Assembly (NCBI GenBank): GCA_025993015.1
Contig: DAJPFV010000001.1
Location: 372,001 to 436,000 of the forward strand
DNA: 64,000 nucleotides
Source of the DNA: Coriobacteriaceae bacterium
GTDB taxonomy: Bacteria > Actinomycetota > Coriobacteriia > Coriobacteriales > Coriobacteriaceae
Direction of reading: 5' to 3'
Under the pieces are notes generated by a model that worked only from the letters and a program-made list of their open reading frames with translations, was not told where the DNA came from and did no database searches. This document shows, one piece after another, positions 36,286 to 43,974 of this stretch; within the stretch, counting starts at the first letter, position 1, and each line of letters begins with the position of its first letter. The translations under genes and the position numbers were made by a program.

Positions 36286-36609
36286 CTATATAAGGCTCAA
36301 GACAATATAGAGTACGATGCCCGAGACGCAGCACCACAGCATCGATTTTGTCTTGACCGCCACGACCACGACGCCGACGGCCGCAATCCAGGGAACCAAG
36401 GCAGGCCAGAGTCCCGCGTCGAACGCGCCGGGGCTCACCAAGTCGTTGGCGACCAGCGCGGCAAAGGCAGCGGGCGGGATATAGCCCAGGGCCTCGGTAA
36501 TGCGGGGCGACAGGGTCCGCCCGCGCAAGGCGAACGCCGGCGCGATGCGAAAGAACGCGATAGCAGCCCACGACGACAGCCACAGAACCAAGAACTCGTT
36601 AACGGGCAT
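36286..36609 (-). CDS. azlD: Branched-chain amino acid exporter small subunit AzlD
   Basis: Protein of 107 aa with three or four hydrophobic segments, the AzlD family pattern (WLSSWAAIAFFRIAPAF, RITEALGYIPPAAFAALVANDL, and a hydrophobic C-terminal stretch). It works with AzlC to export branched-chain amino acids or analogues such as azaleucine. ATG at 36609 has AGAGGTG upstream. It overlaps the end of azlC by 11 bases, showing translational coupling. Confidence 0.87.
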   Translation of the reverse strand: MPVNEFLVLWLSSWAAIAFFRIAPAFALRGRTLSPRITEALGYIPPAAFAALVANDLVSPGAFDAGLWPALVPWIAAVGVVVVAVKTKSMLWCCVSGIVLYIVLSLI

Positions 36610-37291
36610 CGCGGGCACCTCTTCCGTCAAATACTGCATCGCACGCCAACGCAATGGCAATGCCGGCCACGACGCTTGCCGGCACGGCAATATTCACGAG
36701 GCCCAAGAACTTGCATACGGCGACGGACACCGCGCCCGAAACCGCCGCGACAACGTTGCCGCGCGACAGCCGCTGCGAAAAGAGCAGGCAGATAAAGAGC
36801 GAGGTGCAGACAAAGGCTGCAATGGCGGTGGGAACATCGACAACGGCGCCGACGATGGCGCCCATCGTACACGAAACGCCCCATGTTGCGATGAGGATCA
36901 CGTTGAGCACAAAGGACTCGCGCGGGCCCCAATCCTCCCCTTCAACCAACTTGGCAAGCGAGATGCCATATGCCTCCTCGGTAAGTGTCGCGGCAACAGC
37001 CAGCGTCTGACGCTTCGAGGCACCCGTCAGATGCGGCGCGATCGATGCCGAGTAAAGCGCAAAACGCGAGGAGATGGCGGCAACGCTCGCGATAATCGAA
37101 GGTGCCGGTACGCCCGCCAGCCAAAGATTGCAGATCATAAACTGGCCGCTGCCCGTCACAAACGTGCTGCTCAGGGCAAAGACCATCCAGGGCTCCATTC
37201 CCGTCTGCCCCATGATCATTCCGCACGGCGCGCCTATTGCAACATAGGTAAGCATCACCGGCCAGACGGTTCTAACGATTTTGAGCACCAT
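36599..37291 (-). CDS. azlC: Branched-chain amino acid exporter large subunit AzlC
   Basis: Protein of 230 aa with several hydrophobic segments. It shows AzlC marks: GAPCGMIMGQTGMEPWMVFALSSTFVTGSGQFM near the start, AAISSRFALYSASIAPHL and ATLTEEAYGISL. The counterpart to the Liv importer elsewhere in the window. ATG at 37291 has GAGAAG upstream; an in-frame extension to 37360 is not conserved. First gene of azlC-azlD. Confidence 0.88.
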   Translation of the reverse strand: MVLKIVRTVWPVMLTYVAIGAPCGMIMGQTGMEPWMVFALSSTFVTGSGQFMICNLWLAGVPAPSIIASVAAISSRFALYSASIAPHLTGASKRQTLAVAATLTEEAYGISLAKLVEGEDWGPRESFVLNVILIATWGVSCTMGAIVGAVVDVPTAIAAFVCTSLFICLLFSQRLSRGNVVAAVSGAVSVAVCKFLGLVNIAVPASVVAGIAIALACDAVFDGRGARDAR

Positions 37292-37417
37292 ACGCTTCTC
37301 ATCCTGACAAGGTCTCCGAGCCGCATGTAGCGATACGGCAGAATCATCATCCGACAGCAACCGAGTTCACCTACAATTGCCACCGGATCGAAAGACACAA
37401 CTTTTTAGGAAGTCATT

Positions 37418-38230
37418 ATGACAGCTATCGATCGAGACCGGGCGCGCGCGGCCTTCAAAAGCTACACCGATGCCTACGACGCCACCAACCCACGCATCGC
37501 GCTCAAAATCGAGCATACGTACCACGTGGCCGAGGCATGCGATGCCGTAGCGCGCGAGCAGGGCTGGTCGTCAGAAGATATTGACCTGGCATGGCTTTGC
37601 GGCCTGCTACACGATATGGGCCGCTTTGAGCAGCTGCGACGCTGGGACACCTTTAAGGACGCCGAGAGCATGAGCCATGCGGCGCTGGGCATCGAGGTCC
37701 TCTTTGGCGAGAATCCCGCCGATGCACCCGCCACGACAGACATCCGTGACTTTATCGAAACCGGTGCGCATGACGAGCTCATCCGAGCGAGCATCGCCTA
37801 TCACAGCGACTTTCGCCTGCCGGCACAACTCGACGAGCGTACACGGTGCTTCTGCGATATCGTGCGCGATGGTGACAAGATCGACATTATGCGCACCATC
37901 GCCGACAGCACCGTCGACACTATCCTCAAGGTGGACGAGAAGACGTTTCTCGGCAGCCGTTTCTCGTCGCCGACACTTGCCGCCTTTGACGAGCACCGCT
38001 GCGTCGCACGCGATGAGCGCGATGAGCCCGCCGACTTCTTGGTGGGGCTTATCTGCTTTATGTTTGAGCTCGTCTATCCAGCAAGCCGCGCGCTGGCGCG
38101 CGAACAGGGCGATATCCACCGCCTGCTCGACGCGCCCTTTGGCATTACGCGGCCCTTTACCGACCCCGCCACGCAGGCAACCTGGAGCCGCCTAAAGGAC
38201 GAGATGCGCGACTGGCTGGCGCGCGCCTAG
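37418..38230 (+). CDS. HD-domain metal-dependent phosphohydrolase
   Basis: Protein of 270 aa with an HD domain: HTYHVAEAC (first His, about 34), GLLHDMGRFEQ (HD pair about 65-66), a mid His in IAYHSDFRL and DGDKIDIMRTI (last Asp). The LLHDMGRFEQL form is typical of a conserved group of clostridial and actinobacterial HD proteins. It probably hydrolyses a nucleotide or phosphoester; no substrate known. SD AGGAAGT, ATG at 37418. Its TAG stop interlocks with the stop codon of the converging etfA gene in a shared CTAG, leaving no room for a terminator between them. Confidence 0.83.
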   Translation: MTAIDRDRARAAFKSYTDAYDATNPRIALKIEHTYHVAEACDAVAREQGWSSEDIDLAWLCGLLHDMGRFEQLRRWDTFKDAESMSHAALGIEVLFGENPADAPATTDIRDFIETGAHDELIRASIAYHSDFRLPAQLDERTRCFCDIVRDGDKIDIMRTIADSTVDTILKVDEKTFLGSRFSSPTLAAFDEHRCVARDERDEPADFLVGLICFMFELVYPASRALAREQGDIHRLLDAPFGITRPFTDPATQATWSRLKDEMRDWLARA

Positions 38231-39432
38231 CGCTCAAGCTGGGCCAGCAGCTCCTCGACGACCTCGACGGCATCCCCAACAACCTTGTACTGGGCAGCAC
38301 CGAAAATGGGGGCATCCGGGTCCTCGTTGATGGCGATGATGCACTCCGCCCCACCGATGCCGGCAAGATGTTGGATGGCGCCCGAAACACCGATACTCAC
38401 GAGAAGCCTGGGCGAAACCGATACGCCCGTCTGGCCAATCTGGTGGCGATACTCCAGCCAACCCGCCTCCACGACGGGACGCGTGCAACCAAGCTCGGCA
38501 CCCAGAGCCTCGGCGAGCCTTCGCATCAACGGCAGGTTTTTCTTGGAACCAATGCCGCGACCCACCACGACCAGGCGCTCGGCATTGGCGATCGAGGGCT
38601 GCTGTCCCCACTCCTCGGCGGGAATCGAGATCTCGACACGAGCCTTAGCATCATCCGCAAGCGATATCTGGGTGATCGTGCCAGAGCGGCCGTAGTCGAA
38701 GTCGGGAGCCTTAAAGATACCGGGGCGCACCGTTGCCATCTGCGGACGGTGGTTGGGGCAAATGATGGTGGCCATCAGGTTGCCGCCAAACGCCGGACGC
38801 GTCTGTTGCAGCAGTCCCGTCTCTGTATCCATCGAAAGTACGGTGCAGTCAGCCGTAAGGCCCGTCTGCAAACGCACGGCAACGCCGGGTGCCAGTTCGC
38901 GACCAAAAGCGGTCGCACCGTATAGGATGGCCTCGGGTTTGCGTTCGGCTACCAAATCGCAGATCAAGCGGGCGTAGACCTCCGCATCGTTTTGGCGCAG
39001 GCGCTCGTCGCGACAGGCCAGGACTTCGTCGGCGCCCGCGCAAACCAGATGCTCCAGGTCCCCGAGCGAGCCCTCGGGGCTCATGCCGACCAGTGCCACC
39101 AGACGGCAGCCGCGAGCATCGGCAAGCTCGCGCCCCTTGCCCATAAGCTCATAGGCAACGGGAGTCACCGTATCGTGCTCGTCGGTCTGCACGAAGACCC
39201 AAATGTCTCGATATGCATCAAGGTCCACCGCACCAGCGGCCTCGTCACACTCGATCGAGATAGCGTTGACAGGGCAGGCGTCGACGCACCCACCGCATAG
39301 GATACAGCCCTCGGTTACGCGGGCGCATCGGTTGGGACGCTCGCCCTCCACCACAATGCCGCCCGAGGCGCAGGCGCGAACGCAGCGACCGCAGCCGATA
39401 CAGGCTTCGCTATCGATAATCAGTCCGCTCAT
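38227..39432 (-). CDS. lctC: EtfA with ferredoxin domain (LctC-like)
   Basis: Protein of 401 aa. Residues 1-60 carry two [4Fe-4S] motifs, CIGCGRCVRAC (Cys 11, 14, 17, 21) and CILCGGCVDAC (Cys 43, 46, 49, 53), fused to electron-transfer flavoprotein alpha with its FAD-binding end (VVVGRGIGSKKN, ETF alpha PVVEAGWLEYRHQIGQTG, SIGVSGAIQHLAGI, INEDPDAPIF). Fused ferredoxin-EtfA subunits occur in electron-confurcating complexes such as Acetobacterium LctC. With EtfB and the GlcD-like protein it should let NAD+ plus reduced ferredoxin drive lactate oxidation. It starts directly after the etfB stop (TAGATG). Last gene of the operon. Confidence 0.85.
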   Translation of the reverse strand: MSGLIIDSEACIGCGRCVRACASGGIVVEGERPNRCARVTEGCILCGGCVDACPVNAISIECDEAAGAVDLDAYRDIWVFVQTDEHDTVTPVAYELMGKGRELADARGCRLVALVGMSPEGSLGDLEHLVCAGADEVLACRDERLRQNDAEVYARLICDLVAERKPEAILYGATAFGRELAPGVAVRLQTGLTADCTVLSMDTETGLLQQTRPAFGGNLMATIICPNHRPQMATVRPGIFKAPDFDYGRSGTITQISLADDAKARVEISIPAEEWGQQPSIANAERLVVVGRGIGSKKNLPLMRRLAEALGAELGCTRPVVEAGWLEYRHQIGQTGVSVSPRLLVSIGVSGAIQHLAGIGGAECIIAINEDPDAPIFGAAQYKVVGDAVEVVEELLAQLER

Positions 39433-40248
39433 CTATGCCATCCCCTCGATGATCTTGGCAAGTTTTGCCGCCTGCTCGGACGCCGTTCCGTCAACGGCCT
39501 CGCACGTTTGGTCACGGTCGGGCACAAACGAGCGCACGACCTGTGTCGGCGACCCGGCAAGACCGCAACGCGCGGGGTCGGCGTTCACGTCGGCGGCACT
39601 GACCACGCGCACGTCCGCCTCCTCCGCCGCGCGGATACCGGCAATACTCGGCATACGCAACTGGCCAATCTCCTTGGCAGTCGTCATCGCGCACGGCATC
39701 TCCAGATAGACCGTCTCCTCGCCGGCGTCACAGCCGTGGACAAGCGCCAGCGAGCCGCACGTCGTAAAGCCCGCGCTCTGTACGCAGCTCACATCGGTCA
39801 CGCAGGGAATCTCGAAGGCGCCGGCCAGTTCGGGGCCAATCTGGGCAGTATCGCCATCCACCGCCATCTTGCCGCAGATGAGCAGGTCGAAGTGCTCGTC
39901 GAGCGCCTCGATGCCGCATTTGAGAGCATAGGTGGTCGCCAACGTGTCCGCACCCGCAAAAGCACGGTCGGTGAGCAGCAATGCATCGTCGGCGCCGCGG
40001 GCGATGCAGTCGCGCAGTAGCGATTCGGTTGCAGGGATACCCATCGATACCACCGTCACGCGCACATCCATGCCAAAGCCGATAAAGTCGTCCTTGAGCG
40101 CCAACGCACATTCGAGGGCACTTGCATCGAAGGGATTAATGACCGCCTGCTTGCCATCGCGCACGATGGTATTGGTTTTGGGGTCCATCTTGACCTCGGT
40201 GCTTCCCGGCACCGCCTTGACGCACACCACCATATGGAAATCACTCAT
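39433..40248 (-). CDS. lctB: Electron-transfer flavoprotein beta subunit (LctB-like)
   Basis: EtfB of 271 aa: VCVKAVPGSTEVKMDPKTNTIVRD start, INPFDASALECALALKDD, LLTDRAFAGADTLATTYAL and ICGKMAVDGDTAQIGPELA. EtfB binds the second flavin (or AMP) and NAD in bifurcating ETFs, and the GKMAVDGDTAQIGP segment is typical. ATG at 40248 is preferred to GTG at 40254 for SD spacing. It begins 2 bases past the TGA of the upstream oxidase gene. Middle gene of the lct-type operon. Confidence 0.87.
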   Translation of the reverse strand: MSDFHMVVCVKAVPGSTEVKMDPKTNTIVRDGKQAVINPFDASALECALALKDDFIGFGMDVRVTVVSMGIPATESLLRDCIARGADDALLLTDRAFAGADTLATTYALKCGIEALDEHFDLLICGKMAVDGDTAQIGPELAGAFEIPCVTDVSCVQSAGFTTCGSLALVHGCDAGEETVYLEMPCAMTTAKEIGQLRMPSIAGIRAAEEADVRVVSAADVNADPARCGLAGSPTQVVRSFVPDRDQTCEAVDGTASEQAAKLAKIIEGMA

Positions 40249-40250
40249 CT

Positions 40251-41852
40251 TCACGCGCCCCCTTTCTGGACGAGTTCATCCAAGAGCTTCTCCGAAAACA
40301 GGTTGCCACGGCCCAGCTGCCCGGCAGGATCGAGCTGCAGCTTGAGTCGAGCCGATTCAACCATGGCCTCGTGGCCGTACATCGTCTCCAAAAAGCCCGC
40401 TTTGATCTTGCCGACGCCGTGCTCGGCAGAGACGGCGCCGCCCATAGCCGTTACCTCCGCAGCCCACTGGGCAAACAGCTCGCCACCGCGACGGTAGTCT
40501 TGCGCATCGCGAGGCAGGATATTCACATGCAGATGGTTGTTGCCGATATGTCCCCAGGCGGCAGACTCAAGCCCGCTTTCGGCCAGCGTGCGGCGATAGA
40601 GGGCAACGACATCGGCCAGGCGCGTGTTGGGCACCGACATATCCGACCCCAGCTTGGTAATGGTGGGGTCGGTGCGGCGGCGCTCGTCGATGAGCATGTT
40701 GACGCTCTCGGGAACGGCGTGGCGGAAGAACCGCTGGCATTCGCGATCGACCTCGGTGCGTGCAACCCAGGTCGCGTCGTCGTGGCCGCCCGCAAGCTCC
40801 AAAACCCATCCCAGGTGGTACAGCTCCTCGGTCGCTTGCGCCTCGTCGTCGCAGTCGAGTTCCACGTAAACACAGACCTTTGCCTCATCGTCGAGTGCCG
40901 GCAGCGAGGCAAACGCGGTCGACTGCTCGCGCTGGCGGCGAAGGATATCCAAGGCGCCAGCGTCGAAGTACTCGATGGCAGCCGCATGGGACAGGACGGG
41001 ACGCACGGAATCGGTGAAGGACACGGCCTTGTCTTCGCTGTCAAAGAAACAGCTCACGCCCCAAACGACCGCAGGCGCCGCCTGCAGGGCAATCTCGAGC
41101 TCGGTGATGACGCCGATTGTGCCACACGCACCGATAAACAATTCGATGGCATCCATATCGTCAGCAACGAAATAGCCCGAAGCATTTTTGGTCTTGGGCA
41201 TGGTGTAGTCGGGAAGGTCAAGCTCGAGTGCACGGCCCACTGCCGTCACGAGCGACAGGCGGCGGCCCTGGGCAAAAGCCTCGCCGCGCTGAAGCTCAAG
41301 CAAATCGCCATCAGCCAGCGCGACGTGGAGTCCCGTGATATGCGGGCGCATGGGGCCGTAGGCGTAGCTGCGGGCACCGGAGGCGTTACATGCCGCCATG
41401 CCGCCCAGACAGGCAGACGCCTCGGTGGGATCGGTGGGAAAGAACTGCTCGGGGGCCTCTTGAAACTCATCGTAGGCCTTAAGCGATGCCTGGTCCCAAC
41501 CAGCGGTCGGCAGCACCTTCTTGCTCAGCTGCTTGCGCAGCTCCGAGAGCACAACGCCCGGCTCCACGCGCAGCAAAAATTGGCCTTGTTCATCGCGGCG
41601 AAGGCCCAAGTAGCGATTCATACGGGAAGTATTGAGGATATGCCCGCCGTGGGGCACGGCACCGGCGGCAAGGCCGGTTCGGGCGCCCTGAACCGTTACC
41701 GGGACACGCTCGGCATGGAGCTTTTCCAAAATGGCACGGACCTCGTCTTCCGTTGTCGGAAACGAGATGCTCGATGCTTCGCCCGATGCGCGAGATTCAT
41801 CGCGGCCATACTCTTCGAACTCGTCGGTGAAGGGTTTGATGGTTACAGACAC
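40251..41852 (-). CDS. lctD: FAD-linked D-lactate/glycolate dehydrogenase (LctD/GlcD-like)
   Basis: Protein of 533 aa of the FAD-linked oxidase family: FAD_binding_4 domain (VTVQGARTGLAAGAVP, GGMAACNASGARSYAYGPM) and FAD-oxidase C domain (AAWGHIGNNHLHVNILP, GGAVSAEHGVGK). In LctBCD this subunit oxidises lactate to pyruvate. Somewhat longer than typical LctD (about 460-470). Start is GTG at 41852 with GGGGGAG six bases upstream. First gene of lctD-lctB-lctC; no lactate permease is linked. Other 2-hydroxyacids are possible substrates. Confidence 0.84.
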   Translation of the reverse strand: MSVTIKPFTDEFEEYGRDESRASGEASSISFPTTEDEVRAILEKLHAERVPVTVQGARTGLAAGAVPHGGHILNTSRMNRYLGLRRDEQGQFLLRVEPGVVLSELRKQLSKKVLPTAGWDQASLKAYDEFQEAPEQFFPTDPTEASACLGGMAACNASGARSYAYGPMRPHITGLHVALADGDLLELQRGEAFAQGRRLSLVTAVGRALELDLPDYTMPKTKNASGYFVADDMDAIELFIGACGTIGVITELEIALQAAPAVVWGVSCFFDSEDKAVSFTDSVRPVLSHAAAIEYFDAGALDILRRQREQSTAFASLPALDDEAKVCVYVELDCDDEAQATEELYHLGWVLELAGGHDDATWVARTEVDRECQRFFRHAVPESVNMLIDERRRTDPTITKLGSDMSVPNTRLADVVALYRRTLAESGLESAAWGHIGNNHLHVNILPRDAQDYRRGGELFAQWAAEVTAMGGAVSAEHGVGKIKAGFLETMYGHEAMVESARLKLQLDPAGQLGRGNLFSEKLLDELVQKGGA

Positions 41853-42198
41853 GCGAACTCCCCCTTTAGCTAACTACAGTGTTTGCAGGGAGATGTTACC
41901 GCATCGTTTCGTCGACGTGTTCGAGACCGTCTCCATAATTGGCGATTTTTACGTTCGTGCAATTCGGCGAGCGGCTGGATTTCCTCGGCAGACGATGCTT
42001 TTAACACATATGGCCCCGCCGTCACTGACCGCGCGATTGCCGCTCGAAAAAAGTTGGAGTATTTTTTGCCGCCTTTTACCTGCGGAGACGCCAATCCGTC
42101 AAGCATTTGGTCAGCAATTGGTCAAGTAACGGCTGATACGGTCGGCATCGACAGCCAAAACCGACAGAAGTTTTGGCCCCAGAAGCAGGGAGGTTCCC
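41853..42198. other. Gene-poor gap upstream of the exported-protein cassette
   Basis: About 345 bases between lctD and the gene at 42199. No frame in it looks like a real gene. It must hold both the lctD promoter (minus) and the promoter of the plus-strand cassette; I cannot place either. It may be the decayed 5' part of the short gene that follows. Confidence 0.5.
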
Positions 42199-42495
42199 AT
42201 GGCATATTACTGGCCCCAGTACGGCATCGCCATCGAAGTCGACGACGATCCCCATCTCCTGCCTTTCGACGAAGAGGCATTCCCCGATACGACGGTCTAC
42301 CACGTTACCACCGATGTGATCTGCGACCCCGAGTCGTTCTCGGCGCTCGCCCACCGCATCGCGCATATCCACGACATCGAGCTCCCTCCCGACTTCGACG
42401 AGCTTGTCTACTCACGCCGCCTGATGCTTCACATGCTCTTTGGAGCGAACCCGTCCACCTTTGCGCGCATCTATACCGCCAAGGATGCCGCATGA
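42199..42495 (+). CDS. Small protein with a YWPxxGxAxEVD motif (function unknown)
   Basis: Protein of 98 aa, no signal peptide. It starts MAYYWPQYGIAIEVDDDPH and continues acidic. The YYWP...IAIEVDxxPH string resembles the core of DUF559/Vsr-like PD-(D/E)xK proteins, whose conserved E-x-D lies in such a strand, but the rest of the fold is missing, so it may be a fragment. An AGGGAGG SD sits at good spacing, so it is probably translated. Its stop overlaps the next ATG (ATGA), so it is the first gene of the small cassette. Function not known. Confidence 0.6.
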   Translation: MAYYWPQYGIAIEVDDDPHLLPFDEEAFPDTTVYHVTTDVICDPESFSALAHRIAHIHDIELPPDFDELVYSRRLMLHMLFGANPSTFARIYTAKDAA

Positions 42496-43001
42496 GCGCG
42501 AAGAAGCCACCCCACTTTGCAGGCCTGGGTCGTCGCAAGAAGCTCATCGTTGCCTGCTTGGCCATCGTCTGTGCCCTTGTCGCCGTAGGACTATACGCTT
42601 GGCAGTCGCAGCCCGTACCCGAGGCGGGCGCTTCGGTTACGACGGCCGAGGGCAAAACGCGTCAGGAAATCCAAGATGAGCTCGACGCCATAGTCCGCGA
42701 CAACATGATGACGATTTCGGTCGCACCGGTCGCTCAGCTGCAGGAGGACGGCAAGCTGCGCGTCAACGTGCAAAACGTCCAAGACAATAAATTTCCCCAG
42801 CGATTCCGCGTCATCCAAAACGACGAGACCATGTACGAATCCGGTGTGGTCGAGACCGGCAAGACAATCGAGACGTGCCCCGCCGGCGACATCAAAGAAG
42901 GCGAGGCGTACATCGAGATCCAGGCACTCGATGCCAAGACCCTCGACAGCCACGGCAATCCGACACGTGTCAAGGTGCGGGTTGAGCAAACCGAGAACTA
43001 G
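42492..43001 (+). CDS. Membrane-anchored extracellular beta-domain protein
   Basis: Protein of 169 aa. Residues about 14-37 (RKKLIVACLAIVCALVAVGLY) form a membrane anchor after a basic N terminus; the rest lies outside. The outside part (LRVNVQNVQDNKFPQRFRVIQ, YESGVVETGKTIETCP, EGEAYIEIQALD) has a beta-strand pattern seen in surface proteins encoded beside secreted WxL-like or pilin-like proteins in clostridia. No enzyme motif. Translationally coupled to the gene before it (ATGA overlap) and followed 90 bases later by a secreted protein gene. Confidence 0.65.
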   Translation: MSAKKPPHFAGLGRRKKLIVACLAIVCALVAVGLYAWQSQPVPEAGASVTTAEGKTRQEIQDELDAIVRDNMMTISVAPVAQLQEDGKLRVNVQNVQDNKFPQRFRVIQNDETMYESGVVETGKTIETCPAGDIKEGEAYIEIQALDAKTLDSHGNPTRVKVRVEQTEN

Positions 43002-43091
43002 CTTTTCCGGTCGACGCGACACCGCACGCAATTCACCAGCATTCGTCCAATCATCGCGGGGACGGCCCGCGGCGAATAGAAAGGAACGACC

Positions 43092-43691
43092 ATGGACATC
43101 ACCAGGAACATGAACGGAGCCAGAGCGCTCGTCGTGGGCGCAGGGCTCGCGCTCGCGCTCGCAATGGGCGCCGTCCCGACGCCAGCTATGGCAGCCGGGC
43201 GCGTTGGAACCACGAAAGTAATGGTCAGGACCGAGATCGACAACGTTGAGTTCAAAGTTCCGACGGTTATTCCCTTCGTCGCCAAGGCCGACGGCACGCT
43301 TCAGGGCCCCTCAGAAGACGCGACCACCATCGACAATCATTCGGCCTACGGCATCCATGTCACCAACATGAAGATCGACGCCATGAACACCTGGACCATT
43401 GCCGCCGACGCCAAGGCCGGAACCGCACAGAACTCCATCGACTTTAAGGTCGGCCCCGACGGCGCACTCCAAAACGCCAGCGCCGCAATGCAGGAGACGG
43501 GCCTCGATCTTTCCAAGAACGCAGCCTTCGACATGGGCTACCAGGGCATTGCCGGCGGCACGGACAAAATTAAGCTCAAGACAAGCGGAAACGTCGCCCG
43601 CGTCACGCGCGACATCTTCCGCGTAACCGGCGAAGGCGATCAGGTTGCAACGATCACCTGGACGGTCGAGCCCGGTGCGCACACGGCATAA
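43092..43691 (+). CDS. Secreted protein of unknown function
   Basis: Protein of 199 aa with a signal peptide (ARALVVGAGLALALAMGAVP, cleavage after AMA about residue 34). The mature part has FKVPTVIPFVAKADGTLQGP followed by IDNHSAYGIHVTNMKI and ends TITWTVEPG, a pattern I associate with a beta-sandwich domain in secreted clostridial/actinobacterial surface proteins. No cysteines in the mature part and no wall-sorting signal. ATG at 43092 with AGAAAGGA upstream. Its end overlaps the next gene by 17 bases. Confidence 0.7.
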   Translation: MDITRNMNGARALVVGAGLALALAMGAVPTPAMAAGRVGTTKVMVRTEIDNVEFKVPTVIPFVAKADGTLQGPSEDATTIDNHSAYGIHVTNMKIDAMNTWTIAADAKAGTAQNSIDFKVGPDGALQNASAAMQETGLDLSKNAAFDMGYQGIAGGTDKIKLKTSGNVARVTRDIFRVTGEGDQVATITWTVEPGAHTA

Positions 43692-43956
43692 GGCCGTCGC
43701 CCTGGCCGCCGCCGTCAGCATCCTAGCGTTTGGGCCAGCCATGGCCTTTGCCCAGCAAGAACAGGCGCAGGCCGCCACGCAAGTGACGGTCGACCTCTCG
43801 GAGCTCGACCGCGGCGACCGCGAGGAACCGTTGGCGCAGACAGGCGACAGACGATGGCTCTTGGCAGCAGGCGCCACAGCAGCAGGCGCGGGAACCGCCG
43901 GCCTCGGTCTGCACATCAAACGCAGCCAGAAACAAAACACGGACAGGCCGCACTAA
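43675..43956 (+). CDS. Small LAxTG-type cell-wall-anchored protein
   Basis: Protein of 93 aa. Signal peptide (AVALAAAVSILAFGPAMAFA), a very short mature region (about 40 aa, QVTVDLSELDRGDREEP) and a sorting signal: LAQTGD, a hydrophobic stretch (AAGATAAGAGTAGLGL) and a basic tail HIKRSQ. LAxTG is the motif recognised by class E sortases in high-GC Gram-positives. GTG at 43675 is the likely start; its SD is weak (GGTCGAG). It overlaps the previous gene, which suggests coupled expression. Perhaps a wall anchor for the neighbouring secreted proteins. Confidence 0.65.
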   Translation: MRTRHKAVALAAAVSILAFGPAMAFAQQEQAQAATQVTVDLSELDRGDREEPLAQTGDRRWLLAAGATAAGAGTAGLGLHIKRSQKQNTDRPH

Positions 43957-43974
43957 ATTAGCTAAGGAGACCCC

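Noticed and set aside
41883..42491. N-terminal extension of the membrane-anchored protein at 42492
   Set aside because: The frame stays open upstream, but it overlaps a gene with a good SD (42199) and the upstream residues show no domain; the ATG at 42492 with ATGA overlap is the better start.
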